In this document: positions 18,991 to 29,385 of the stretch, piece after piece
How the letters are laid out: the number at the start of each line of letters is the position of its first letter
Numbering within the stretch: the first letter of the stretch is position 1
Origin: an uncultured bacterium
GTDB lineage: Bacteria; Krumholzibacteriota; Krumholzibacteriia; LZORAL124-64-63
Direction of reading: 5' to 3'
Length of the DNA: 55,917 nucleotides
Assembly: GCA_903912525.1 (NCBI GenBank)
Contig: CAIWHK010000069.1
Location: forward strand, 1 to 55,917
The notes under the pieces: model-generated
What the model saw: the letters and a program-made list of their open reading frames with translations, nothing else
Databases searched by the model: none
What the model was told of the DNA's origin: nothing
Translations under genes and position numbers: made by a program

Positions 18991-21735
18991 TCAGGCTTCG
19001 TCGGCCAGGGGCAGCCGCGACCAAGCAGATTCGACGACATCGTCGTTCCCGACGATGACCGCATCCAGCAGCCACTCCACCCTGACGCCGGTGTTCTGCA
19101 GGTTCATGGCGACCACGGCGCGGTTCCAGCCGCCCAGCCAGGCCTCGAGGTGCGCGCGCTGCTCGCCTGTGCCGTTGAAGGACACCACGAGGTCGATGTC
19201 GCTCTCGGGTCCGGCCTTGCCTTCGGCCACGGAGCCACGCAGGTAGACCGCGCTGACGCCGCTGGTGGCGGGGTCCAGGCCGTGCGCCAGTTCCTCGGCG
19301 ACCAGGCGCCGCCAGCGCGCGTGGCGCAGCGGCGAACCGGCGCCCGTGGTGGCACCGCGCCCCGTGCCCAGCCCGCGCCGGTCGCCCGGCTCCTCGAGCA
19401 CCGCCACGGCGTGGTCCAGGTCCGCGTTCTGGTAGATCCTCAGCACGCGTCCGTGGGTCGCCGCCGGGACGTCGATGACGCGCACGCAGTCGGCCAGCGC
19501 CGCATGGTCGGGCAGCAGCTCGGCCAGCCGGTTCGGCGCACCCAGCAGGAACGACTCCTGGAACACGACGCCCGGGTCGTCCGGGTACAGCGGCAGGTAG
19601 CGGATGCCGGCCTCGACCAGGTCCTGGAAGAAGTGCGTGCCGAAGCTGAGGTCCGGCACATAGTCGCCCTTGCGGCGCGCCACCTCGCACAGCATCGCCG
19701 TGTTGTTGATGTCGGCATACGTGACCGACACGCCCAGCTTGATGTCGCCGCGGCTGCCCCACCGGCCCGGGCCGATCAGCACGAACGACCGCTTGGGCAG
19801 CAGCCCGTTCAGCGCGCCGACCACGCGGCCCACCGAGCGCATCGTCTCGACGTCCGGCAACGCCGCGTAGGCGTCGGGCGCCACGAACACGATATGCGTG
19901 ATGTCCGGCACCAGTCCGTTCGATACAAAGCGGTTCGCCGTGAACAGCACGTCGTCCGGGCGCGGGTCGTGCGGCAGCACCGACGGCACAGTGTCGCCGG
20001 ACATCGCCTGGGGACGGCACTGCAGCAGGTAGAAATCCTTGCCGTCGTGCGCGAACTCGATGTCCACCGGCGACTGCAGATACATCTCCAGCATGCGCAG
20101 CAGGGCGTGGATGCGGGGCACGAAGTCCGTCCCGTCCAGCAGCCCGCGCATGTCGGCCACGAGGTCGTCGTGCACCGGGTCCATCATCAGGCGCGGCACC
20201 CGCACCAGGTTGCCCGAACGCAGCACGGAGAAGATCTGCTCCACCAGCGGGTAGTCGTCGCCGGCCGCCTTCAGGAGGTCCGCCAGCTCGACCGATTCGA
20301 ACCGCGCCGTCTCCAGGTTGATGACGTCCGCGCGCCGGGGGCTGTAGCGCAGGGTCTCCTGCAGCGAGGCGTGCGCGCGCAGGCCCTTGCGGCCGGGCAC
20401 CGCCAGCACCGGGTAGTCGTCGGCCACGCGGTCGACGGCGCTCGTGCCAAGCCCGGGAACCAGGCGAATGAGCCCGTCCTCGCGACGGATGCGCGGCGAC
20501 CAGCGGAATTCGTTCAGGCTGAAGGCCACCCCCGCGAACGCGGGCAGCCACCAGTTACCGACCCGCGTGCCGACCACTTCCTGGATGAGGATGCCCATCT
20601 CCTCGACGAATTCCTGCAGGCCCCGCTCGCGGCGGTACTCGATCGGGTCGGGACCCAGGATCGAGGCCCAGACCTCGGCCACGGCGTCCGCCATCGCGGC
20701 CAGGAGCTCTTCCCGCGTGCCGGTGTTGGGCAGGAACAGGCTCTTGTACTTGCCGGAGAACGCGGTGCCGAAGCGGTCCTCGAGCAGGCTCGAACTGCGG
20801 ATGATCAGCGGCACGTCGCCGAAGTAGTCCAGCGAGCGCGACAACCCTTCCACCAGTTCGGGCGGGAACGGGCTGTTCTTGAACAGCTGGACCATGTTCG
20901 GGTACTCGCGACGGACCTGGCTGATGTCCTTGAACTTCTGGTCCATCACGTCGTCGAGGTCGTTCAGCCGGATGAAATCCATGATGACGTCCGACACGAT
21001 GTGCCAGGTGCGCGGCGTCTTGATCTCGCCGACGCCCAGTTCGCGCGCCTCGGGCTGTTCCAGGATCCAGCCGGCCAGCAGCAGGCCGGCAGCCTTGCCG
21101 CCCAGCTTGCCGTAACACCCGCGCGTCATGATGATGCGGTCAAGCAGCCCGTGGAAATCGGTGATGCGCGCCACTTCCTTGGCGACGTTGATGTAGTCAA
21201 GCTGTTCGCTCAGGAAGCGCTGGATGAGCGAGACCCGCAGGCTCTTGAGCGTGCTCGGCGCCAGGCCGCTGCGGCCGCGCAGCACGTCGTTGTAGCGGCG
21301 GATGGCCTCGGCGATCTCGGGCATGCTGCTGCGCGGGTCGCCCACCACCGTGCCGAAGAAGCTGGCCTCGTCCTCCTTGAGCCAGCGCTGCAGGCGCTCG
21401 GAGATTTCCTCGTCGGGCAGGTAGCGCGCCGCCAGTTCGAAGGGCGCGCCCGTCATCAGCGCGGATTGTTCGAGCGGCACGCGCGTGCCGGGCATCTTGT
21501 CGCCGGCGCCGTGGCCTTCCCGGGGCACAGCAGCGGCCGCGCCGGGGTCCACGTCCACCAGCATCCCCTGCGCCTCGCTCAGGCCGATGGAACAAAGGTG
21601 ATTGAGCATCTTCCTGGAAACGCGAACGAACTGCCGGCCGCGACCCTGACGGATCACTTCCAGCAGTTCGCGCCAGGGGACGGCAGCAAACGCGCGGCGG
21701 GAGTCTTCTGCCTGCCCGCCGCGCGCGCCGTCCAT
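18991..21735 (-). CDS. PEP/pyruvate-binding (PPDK_N) protein fused to a nucleotidyltransferase domain
   Basis: 914 residues. An N-terminal helical region is followed by a PPDK_N ATP-grasp-like domain: YGKLGGKAAG near residue 213, VPLIIRSSSLLEDRFG near 311, GLGTSAVDRVADDYP, DIEFAHDGKDFYLLQCRPQ. Then comes a block with LIGPGRWGSRGDIKLGV. The last ~130 residues look like a small nucleotidyltransferase (YLRGSVAEGKAG then ESDIDLVVSF, about residue 831 on), giving the GS and DxD metal motif of MNT/NTP_transf_2 enzymes. There is no phosphohistidine or PEP-utiliser domain. ATG at 21735 starts 2 bp after the glutamate dehydrogenase stop. Function is unknown; see the finding on this gene set. Confidence 0.82.
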   Translation of the reverse strand: MDGARGGQAEDSRRAFAAVPWRELLEVIRQGRGRQFVRVSRKMLNHLCSIGLSEAQGMLVDVDPGAAAAVPREGHGAGDKMPGTRVPLEQSALMTGAPFELAARYLPDEEISERLQRWLKEDEASFFGTVVGDPRSSMPEIAEAIRRYNDVLRGRSGLAPSTLKSLRVSLIQRFLSEQLDYINVAKEVARITDFHGLLDRIIMTRGCYGKLGGKAAGLLLAGWILEQPEARELGVGEIKTPRTWHIVSDVIMDFIRLNDLDDVMDQKFKDISQVRREYPNMVQLFKNSPFPPELVEGLSRSLDYFGDVPLIIRSSSLLEDRFGTAFSGKYKSLFLPNTGTREELLAAMADAVAEVWASILGPDPIEYRRERGLQEFVEEMGILIQEVVGTRVGNWWLPAFAGVAFSLNEFRWSPRIRREDGLIRLVPGLGTSAVDRVADDYPVLAVPGRKGLRAHASLQETLRYSPRRADVINLETARFESVELADLLKAAGDDYPLVEQIFSVLRSGNLVRVPRLMMDPVHDDLVADMRGLLDGTDFVPRIHALLRMLEMYLQSPVDIEFAHDGKDFYLLQCRPQAMSGDTVPSVLPHDPRPDDVLFTANRFVSNGLVPDITHIVFVAPDAYAALPDVETMRSVGRVVGALNGLLPKRSFVLIGPGRWGSRGDIKLGVSVTYADINNTAMLCEVARRKGDYVPDLSFGTHFFQDLVEAGIRYLPLYPDDPGVVFQESFLLGAPNRLAELLPDHAALADCVRVIDVPAATHGRVLRIYQNADLDHAVAVLEEPGDRRGLGTGRGATTGAGSPLRHARWRRLVAEELAHGLDPATSGVSAVYLRGSVAEGKAGPESDIDLVVSFNGTGEQRAHLEAWLGGWNRAVVAMNLQNTGVRVEWLLDAVIVGNDDVVESAWSRLPLADEA

Positions 21736-21737
21736 CT

Positions 21738-23027
<1,290 letters not shown>

Positions 23028-23122
23028 CCTGGTCACCCCTGGTTGAGCCGGGGCGCGTCATGCGCGCCCAAACGTGGGATTGACGGAAAAATCACAATCG
23101 GGACCGTCCGGGGCAAGGAGAA

Positions 23123-26100
23123 TCAACGGATTTCGGTCGCCGCGCCTTGTCCGGTTTCCGTTTCGGGGTCCGATTCGTCGCCGGTGTCCGGCCGCAGGAC
23201 GATGCCCCGCCGCGTGCGGCCGTCGATCAGCACGGTCAGCGGCGACCGCAGGCGCAGGTGGCGCACATACTGCCCGGCCGCTACCGGGACCTGCGCATCC
23301 AGCCAGTCCCAGTCCAACCGGCCCCCGGGCGTCCCGGCCCCGGCCGTCAGGTAGCCGACCTGGAAATGCGTCAGGTTCTGGAAGAAATGCGAGCCCTGGC
23401 TCGGGGCCAGCGAGAACCCATCCAGGTCGCCCTCGACGATCACCCGCGCACCCGAGATCTCGTCCCAGCGGACCGGGATGCCCAGCCAGCGGTCCGACGA
23501 ACCCCACCGCCCGGGCCCGACCAGCAGGTACGGGCGCCCCTCGGCCAGGAGGCGCCGGTTGAACTGCGCGATCTCGGCGGCCACCTCCGGGCTGTGCGCC
23601 CGGTCGAACCCGGCCCGTGGCACGTACAGGATGTCGGCCAGGTCGGCCGGGCGCCCGTTGCCCAGCGCCACCTCGGTCGCCACCAGGGCCCGCGGCGAGG
23701 ACAGCAGCTCGACCGGAACGGCCGGCGCGTCGAGCCCCGCCGCCAACGGCCGGATCTGCAGGAAGCCGAACTGGTGCGGCACGTCCTGCCCGTCGCCGAG
23801 CACGACAGCGAACTCGATCTCGACCTCGGCGCTCATCGTGCGGCGTCCCACCTCCAGCAACTGCTGCAGGATCTCCGCCAGCGGGAACGCCCGTGCCTTC
23901 AGCACGCCCGCGAACGACACCAGCCGCTCGCCATCGCGCCCGAGCCCGTCGTAGATCATGTTGTCGGCCGCCACGTACACCGAGCCCACCGGCTCGAGGG
24001 TGCCGTGCGCCTCGGCCGCCGCCAGGTCCAGCAGGGCCAGGTTGAAGTCGTCGCGCGGCCCGGGATATTGTTCGGGCCGGCTGACGTCGACGGCGAAGAA
24101 CTCGCGCTGGCTCTCGCGCAACCAGTCGTTCAGCGTGCCGAACTGCGGCAGCGCCAGCGGCCGCGCCGGGCAGAACCGCAGCGCCTTGCCCCCGCCCACC
24201 ACGGTCCGGCCGAGGCCCAGCGCCACCGATGCCACGCCGTCCTCCGGCTTCAGGTCGCCGGCAGGGTAGAAATTCGCCGACAGGCCGACGCCCGAAAAGT
24301 GCGGATAGTCGTAGTGGTCATGCCGCCGGCCGACGACCTGCTGCACGATGACCGCCATCTTTTCTTCCTCGATGCGGTTGGCCGTCGCCTCCACGTAGCT
24401 CTTGGCGGCGCGCGAATACGTCGAGGCGTAGACCAGCTTGATGGCGTCGCACAACTGGTCGAGCCGCACTTTCAGGTCGGGATGGTTGTTGGCCAGCATG
24501 TACGTGGCGTAGACGCCCGCGAAAGGCTGGAACTGGCTGTCTTCCAGGAGGGAACTCGAGCGCACGGCCAGCGGGTAGCGCACCTGGTCCAGGAAGGCCT
24601 CGAGGTCGCCGTAGATCTCCGAAGGCAGCTTGTGCGCGAGGCAGGCCTCGATCACATGTGCGTCATCGGCATCGGCCAGCACGCTGTCGCGCAGGGTGCC
24701 CTGGTCGAAGAAGGAATCGAAGACGTCGGTGCCGATGACCGCCGTGGTCGGCACGCGGATGATGGTGCCCGGGAAGCGGTCGTGCAGGCCGTAGCCGTGC
24801 AGCAGCGAGTTGACGAACGCCAGCCCCCGCCCCTTGCCGCCCAGCGAGCCGCCGCCGATGCGCACGAACGCGCTCAGCGTGTCGAAGTGGCGCCGCGAGA
24901 AGTCGGCCACCACCCCGCGCTGGCTCTCCGAGCGGAACCGCGTGATCGTCTGCACCAGGAATTCGCGCAACTCCTCGACGTTGCCGAACTCGGTCACCTT
25001 GCGCGGCCGGATCGCCGCCGCCAGCTGGAACTCGGTCCGCGCGCGCAGCCAGTTCGAGAAATGGTCGTGCGAGGCGTGGTGCCTCACCGACTCGCCCGGC
25101 ACCGTGCGCAGCAGCCAGACCATCGTCTTGAGGTCGGCGGCGCGCCCCACCTCGGTTCCGTCGGCCAGCCGGAACACGAACTCGCCGAACCCGAAGTTGT
25201 CGAGCATGAAGCGCCGCAGGTCCTGCAGCAGCGTGCGCGAGCGCTTCTGGATGAATCCCGCCCCCACCCGGTACGCCACGGGCGCCAGGTCGGCGTTCGT
25301 CGACTGCAGCACCGTCGGGGTGTGCGGATCCACATACTTGATGCGGCGGATGAACTCCAGCCCGGCATCCTCGCGCGCGGCGCCCTGCCACGGGAAGCGC
25401 CCGTCGGTGATCACCCCGAGCAGCGAGTCCTTGTACTTGGTGTAGAGGTCCCAGGCCTCCTCGAAGGTGCCGGCCAGCAGGATCTTCGGCCGCGCGCGCA
25501 GGCGCAGCAGCCGGTGGCTGAGGTTGATGCCCTCGGCCATCAGCGATTGGGTCTGCTCGAGGATCTCGCCGTACAGCAGCGGCAGGTACGACGAGTAGAA
25601 CCGCACCGAGTCCTCGATGAGCAGGATGCAGCGCACGTCCCCATAGCGCGTGTCGTGCGCCACGTTCCGTTCGTCCTCGCAGTACTTGATGATGGCCAGC
25701 AGCAGCCGGACATCGCCGTTCCACAGGAAGTAGCGGTCGATGCAGCCCTGGCTGTCGGCGTCCTGCAGGTGCTGCAGTTCGCGCGGGCTGAAGGCCAGCG
25801 TGTAGATGGGCACGTCCGCCACCCGGCTGCGGATGCGGCGGGCCAGCTCGGCCGCCGACATGTCCCCCAGCCGCGTCATGGTGACCACCATGTCGTAGCG
25901 GTGGGCCTCCAGCAGCTTGATGGCCTCGTCGCCGCTGTCGGCGCGGGCCACGTGCGGCGGGTAGCTCAGGTTCAGCTCGCGGTACTCGCTCAGGAGCAGC
26001 TCGGTCAGCCGGCCGCCCTCTTCCAGGGCATAGGCGTCATACTGCGACGCGACCAGGAGGATCTCCTGGACCCGGAACGGCATGAGGTGCCCGAATCCGC

Positions 26101-26149
26101 GAAACTGCGGCGGGGTGTCACCATGGGGGCTGGCTGGCGTGTGTGGCAT
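23123..26149 (-). CDS. Tandem receiver - PEP/pyruvate-binding (PPDK_N) protein
   Basis: About 1008 residues. The first receiver-like domain (about residues 25-150, EILLVASQYDAYALEEGG) lacks an acceptor Asp (VVTMTRLGD). A second one (RCILLIEDS, GVITDGRF, LQSTN, FIQKRS) keeps the acidic pair, acceptor Asp, Thr and Lys of true receivers. A PPDK_N region follows with GGGSLGGKGRG, YPLAVRSSSLLEDS, FLQIRPLA and LVGPGRWGSSDRW. No phosphohistidine swivel domain is evident. The start is uncertain: ATG at 26149 is chosen since the conserved FGHLMPFRV segment precedes the ATG at 26083. It lies 95 bp before gdhA. Role unknown; it is probably a signal-controlled regulatory or kinase-like protein. Confidence 0.82.
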   Translation of the reverse strand: MPHTPASPHGDTPPQFRGFGHLMPFRVQEILLVASQYDAYALEEGGRLTELLLSEYRELNLSYPPHVARADSGDEAIKLLEAHRYDMVVTMTRLGDMSAAELARRIRSRVADVPIYTLAFSPRELQHLQDADSQGCIDRYFLWNGDVRLLLAIIKYCEDERNVAHDTRYGDVRCILLIEDSVRFYSSYLPLLYGEILEQTQSLMAEGINLSHRLLRLRARPKILLAGTFEEAWDLYTKYKDSLLGVITDGRFPWQGAAREDAGLEFIRRIKYVDPHTPTVLQSTNADLAPVAYRVGAGFIQKRSRTLLQDLRRFMLDNFGFGEFVFRLADGTEVGRAADLKTMVWLLRTVPGESVRHHASHDHFSNWLRARTEFQLAAAIRPRKVTEFGNVEELREFLVQTITRFRSESQRGVVADFSRRHFDTLSAFVRIGGGSLGGKGRGLAFVNSLLHGYGLHDRFPGTIIRVPTTAVIGTDVFDSFFDQGTLRDSVLADADDAHVIEACLAHKLPSEIYGDLEAFLDQVRYPLAVRSSSLLEDSQFQPFAGVYATYMLANNHPDLKVRLDQLCDAIKLVYASTYSRAAKSYVEATANRIEEEKMAVIVQQVVGRRHDHYDYPHFSGVGLSANFYPAGDLKPEDGVASVALGLGRTVVGGGKALRFCPARPLALPQFGTLNDWLRESQREFFAVDVSRPEQYPGPRDDFNLALLDLAAAEAHGTLEPVGSVYVAADNMIYDGLGRDGERLVSFAGVLKARAFPLAEILQQLLEVGRRTMSAEVEIEFAVVLGDGQDVPHQFGFLQIRPLAAGLDAPAVPVELLSSPRALVATEVALGNGRPADLADILYVPRAGFDRAHSPEVAAEIAQFNRRLLAEGRPYLLVGPGRWGSSDRWLGIPVRWDEISGARVIVEGDLDGFSLAPSQGSHFFQNLTHFQVGYLTAGAGTPGGRLDWDWLDAQVPVAAGQYVRHLRLRSPLTVLIDGRTRRGIVLRPDTGDESDPETETGQGAATEIR

Positions 26150-26258
26150 GGTGGACAGGCTATCGCATGGGCCCGCTCCCTGCCAGCCCGGAGTGGCGCC
26201 ACCCCGGCCTCCCCAGCCGCGCCGCATGGCCTGTCACCCGACCTCGCCGGCCCCCGCT

Positions 26259-26297
26259 AACACGTGGGCCCGGGGTCTCCCCCGGGCCCATCGTGTT
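26259..26297. terminator. Strong GC hairpin downstream of the saccharopine operon
   Basis: An 11-bp perfect stem (26265-26275 with 26280-26290, loop of 4) is extended by AACACG/CGTGTT across one bulged base. It lies between the aldehyde dehydrogenase stop (26337) and the next gene (26149). No U-tract follows on either strand, so it may be a Rho-aided terminator or an mRNA-stabilising hairpin. Confidence 0.5.
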
Positions 26298-26336
26298 CAG
26301 CCGGGCCGTGCCATGCCCTGGACGCGGCTTTCACCC

Positions 26337-27944
26337 TCAGGGATGAAACTCAACGCCCTGAGCCAGGTGAATTTCCCCACCCCAGTTGATGGTGTTGGTC
26401 TGCCGCCGCATGTAGGTCTTCCAGCAGTCCGAACCGCTCTCGCGGCCGCCGCCGGTCTCCTTCTCGCCGCCGAAGGCGCCGCCGATCTCGGCGCCGCTGG
26501 TGCCGATGTTGATGTTCGCGATACCGCAGTCGCTGCCCTCGGCGCTCAGGAAGCGCTCACCCTCGGCCAGGCTGTCGGTGTAGATCGAGCTGCTGAGGCC
26601 CTGCGGCACGCCGTTGTGCATGGCGATGGCGTCGGTCAGCTTCTTGTACTTCATCACGTACAGGATCGGCGCGAAGGTCTCGGTCTGGACGATCTCGGCC
26701 TCGTTCTTCAGCTCGATGATCGTCGGCTCGACGAACGTCGGCACGCCGAACGGCTTGAGCACCTTGCCGCCGTAGAGGACCTTGCCGCCCTGCTTCTTCG
26801 CCGCCACGATGGCCTTCTCGAAGTCGGCCACGGCGCCCTCGTCGATCAGCGGACCCATCAGCGTCGCCGGGTCCAGCGGATCGCCGATGCGCACGCGCTT
26901 GTAGTTGGCGATCAGCTTCTGCAGGAAGGTGGCGTACACCTTCTCGTGGATGATCAGGCGGCGCGTGCTGGTGCAGCGCTGCCCGGCGGTGCCCACGGCG
27001 CCGAAGAACGAACTGGCCAGCGCGCAGGTCAGGTCGGCCTTGTCAGAGATGATGATGGCGTTGTTGCCGCCCAGCTCGAGGATGCTGCGGCCCAGGCGCT
27101 CGCCGATGACGCCGCCGATGCGCCGGCCCATCTTGGTCGAGCCGGTGAAGCTGATCAGCGGCAGGTCGTGGTCGTTGATCATCACTTCGCCCACGGACGA
27201 GCCCTTGCCGATCACGACGCAGGTCAGGCCGGCCGGCAGGCCGTTGGCCTGGAAGACCTCGTTGGCGATGTTCTGGCAGGCGATCGCGCACAGCGGCGTC
27301 TTGCTGGACGGCTTCCACAGCACGCTGTCGCCGCACACCCAGGCCAGGGCCGAGTTCCAGGCCCACACGGCCACCGGGAAGTTGAAGGCGCTGATGACGC
27401 CGACGACGCCCAGCGGGTGCCACTGCTCCATCATGCGGTGCTTCGGTCGCTCGCTCTGCAGCGTCGGGCCGCTGAGGGTACGCGACAGGCCGACGGCGTA
27501 GTCGCAGATGTCGATCATCTCCTGCACTTCGCCCTGGCCCTCGGTCAGGATCTTGCCCATTTCCAGGCTGACCAGGGCGCCCAGCATGTCTTTCTTGGCG
27601 CGCAGCGCGTCGCCGAACTGGCGGATGACCTCGCCGCGGCGCGGGGCCGGCAGCATGCGCCAGGCCAGGAACGATTCCTTCGCGGCTTTCATGACCTTCG
27701 CGTAGTCGGCATTGTCGGCCTGCTCGATGCGCGCCAGCAATTCGCCCGTGGCCGGGTTGCGCGAGTCGAGCCAGTCGCCGCTCGAGGCGAACCACTCGCC
27801 GCCGCAGTTGGCGCCCTTCAGGCGGGCCGACAGCCCGAGTTCCTTGAAGATCCGCGCCTTGGTCAGAGCGGGCTGCGCTTTGGTCAGAGCGGGCTGCGCT
27901 TTGGTCAGCGCCGGCTGCGCCTTCTTCGTCGTCTTCTTGGCCAT
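26337..27944 (-). CDS. ALDH7-type aldehyde dehydrogenase (alpha-aminoadipate semialdehyde dehydrogenase)
   Basis: 535 residues. ALDH motifs are FNFPVAVWAWN, FTGSTKMGRRI, ELGGNNAIII (general base Glu), TAGQRCTSTRR (nucleophile Cys) and TETFAPILY. The ending ESGSDCWKTYMRRQTNTINWG is characteristic of the ALDH7/antiquitin/AmaB group, which oxidises 2-aminoadipate 6-semialdehyde. That fits the upstream reductase and dehydrogenase. The N-terminus carries a Lys/Ala/Thr extension with three copies of AQPALTK (described separately), so the start at 27944 adds about 30 residues to the usual enzyme. It is 50 bp after the saccharopine dehydrogenase gene. Confidence 0.9.
   Translation of the reverse strand: MAKKTTKKAQPALTKAQPALTKAQPALTKARIFKELGLSARLKGANCGGEWFASSGDWLDSRNPATGELLARIEQADNADYAKVMKAAKESFLAWRMLPAPRRGEVIRQFGDALRAKKDMLGALVSLEMGKILTEGQGEVQEMIDICDYAVGLSRTLSGPTLQSERPKHRMMEQWHPLGVVGVISAFNFPVAVWAWNSALAWVCGDSVLWKPSSKTPLCAIACQNIANEVFQANGLPAGLTCVVIGKGSSVGEVMINDHDLPLISFTGSTKMGRRIGGVIGERLGRSILELGGNNAIIISDKADLTCALASSFFGAVGTAGQRCTSTRRLIIHEKVYATFLQKLIANYKRVRIGDPLDPATLMGPLIDEGAVADFEKAIVAAKKQGGKVLYGGKVLKPFGVPTFVEPTIIELKNEAEIVQTETFAPILYVMKYKKLTDAIAMHNGVPQGLSSSIYTDSLAEGERFLSAEGSDCGIANINIGTSGAEIGGAFGGEKETGGGRESGSDCWKTYMRRQTNTINWGGEIHLAQGVEFHP
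27858..27920 (-). repeat. Three-copy 21-bp in-frame tandem repeat
   Basis: Three near-identical 21-bp units encode AQPALTK three times at residues 9-29 of the aldehyde dehydrogenase. Two of the units are identical at DNA level, indicating recent duplication by slippage or unequal exchange. The segment lies in the N-terminal tail ahead of the catalytic domain. Confidence 0.93.
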
Positions 27945-27994
27945 GTCCCGTTTCCCCTCGTTGGAGCCCCGCCGCGGCCGCAGCCGCCGGCCGA

Positions 27995-29329
27995 TCAGCA
28001 GTCTTCCGTCTCTTCCAGGCATTCGATCCCCAGCCCCGCCAGTTCGCGCAGCACCGGGTCGTAGATTTCCGCGACCACCGGGCGCAGCACGCCGCGCGCG
28101 GTGATCTTCCCCTCCAGCACCAGCTTCGCGGCCACCGCCGCCGGCAACGACACCGTACGGGCCATCGCCGTGTCGCCGCCGCGCTCGCCGCAGGCCACCA
28201 GCCTTGAGGTGGCGCGCCGCCGGCCGCCGGCCGCCGTGTTCCAGAGGAACTCGTGGAACATGACGACCATGTCGCGCTCGCCGGGCCCGTAGCAGAGTTT
28301 TTCCAGCATCGCGTCGCCCAGCAGGTCCAGCGGCGCCCGCGGGCCCGCCGGCAGGGGCGTCTCGTCGGCCAGGCCCAGCCAGGCCAGGTTCGCCATGGGC
28401 AGGCAACCATCGGCCTGGCCCAGCTTGCGCGAGGCCGCCCGACGGACGTCCGCGCCGGCCGGCGCGCCCAGCAGCGAGCGCACGTAGGCCGCCCGCGTGA
28501 CGCCGCCCTCGCGCGGCTGGTCGTCCAGCAGGCCCAGGCGCCCGAACGCGTGCAGCGTGTCGCACCAGCCCATGTTGCGCAGCGTGCCGCGGAACAGCGT
28601 CTCGATGTCGGCGGGCAGGCCGTAGGCCTCCAGGTACGTCATCGAGTCGCGGTTCGGATAGGCCTCGAAGTCGCCGGCGCCCTCGACGTGCAACAGGTGC
28701 ATATCGCGGAACAGGCGGTCCGAAGGCACCTGCACCTCGCGGCCCTCGCGCCGGTAGCGCGCCGAATTGCGGCACGCCATGAGCACCCCGCGCGGCGCCC
28801 ACGAGAACTTGTAGCCGAGCGGGTTGTCGTTGGCGTCGGGCGCGGGCAGGCCGCCGCAGTACGAGCGGAACGAGCGCAGCTTGCCGCCCTCGCGCGCCAC
28901 GGCGTCGATGACGCGCATCGCCGACATGTGGTCGATGCCCGGGTCCAGGCCCAGCTCGTTGAGGAAGGTCAGGCCCTGCGCGCGCGCCGCGGCGTCCAGT
29001 TCCTGCATCGCCGGCGCCACGTAGGACGCCGTGACCAGGTGCTTGCCGTGCCGCAGGCAGTGCCCGGCGACCCTGGGATGGAACGCATACGGGACCAGGC
29101 TGACCACGAGGTCGTGCGCGGCCACGAGCGCCGACAGGCCCTCGTCGTCGGACAGGTCGAAAGCGCGCGCCGTGCCCTGCGGATGCCCGCCCACGAGCCG
29201 CTCGGCCTCGGCCTGCTCCAGGCTGGTGACGGTCAGGCGCGCGCCATCCCCCAGCAGGTAGCGCACGAGCGGACCGGCCACCATGCCGGCGCCCAGAACC
29301 AGGATGTTCGCCCTCGGGACGTTTGTCAT
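27995..29329 (-). CDS. Saccharopine dehydrogenase (glutamate-forming), LYS9/SDH type
   Basis: 444 residues. N-terminal Rossmann motif ANILVLGAGMVAGPL (residues 8-22), then VVSLVPYAFHP, LNELGLDPGIDHMSAMRVID and FRSYCGGLPAPD, all typical of the SDH part of AASS/LYS9. It oxidises saccharopine to 2-aminoadipate 6-semialdehyde and glutamate. It lies 56 bp after the lysine-ketoglutarate reductase gene and 50 bp before ALDH7. ATG at 29329 sits directly at the Rossmann domain. A longer frame upstream would run through the neighbour out of frame. Confidence 0.9.
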   Translation of the reverse strand: MTNVPRANILVLGAGMVAGPLVRYLLGDGARLTVTSLEQAEAERLVGGHPQGTARAFDLSDDEGLSALVAAHDLVVSLVPYAFHPRVAGHCLRHGKHLVTASYVAPAMQELDAAARAQGLTFLNELGLDPGIDHMSAMRVIDAVAREGGKLRSFRSYCGGLPAPDANDNPLGYKFSWAPRGVLMACRNSARYRREGREVQVPSDRLFRDMHLLHVEGAGDFEAYPNRDSMTYLEAYGLPADIETLFRGTLRNMGWCDTLHAFGRLGLLDDQPREGGVTRAAYVRSLLGAPAGADVRRAASRKLGQADGCLPMANLAWLGLADETPLPAGPRAPLDLLGDAMLEKLCYGPGERDMVVMFHEFLWNTAAGGRRRATSRLVACGERGGDTAMARTVSLPAAVAAKLVLEGKITARGVLRPVVAEIYDPVLRELAGLGIECLEETEDC

Positions 29330-29385
29330 CTTGCCCGACCCTTCCTTGCGCCCACCCCGCCGGACGGCGTTGGCGCGACTGACCC

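Noticed and set aside
23147-26260. Very long open frame on the plus strand opposite the PPDK_N gene
   Set aside because: It mirrors the real minus-strand gene; the translation is rich in Arg/Gln/His/Val without family motifs and no Shine-Dalgarno, as expected for an antisense frame in GC-rich DNA.
27858-27920. CRISPR or direct-repeat array
   Set aside because: Only three 21-bp in-frame units with no spacers; it is coding tandem repeat.
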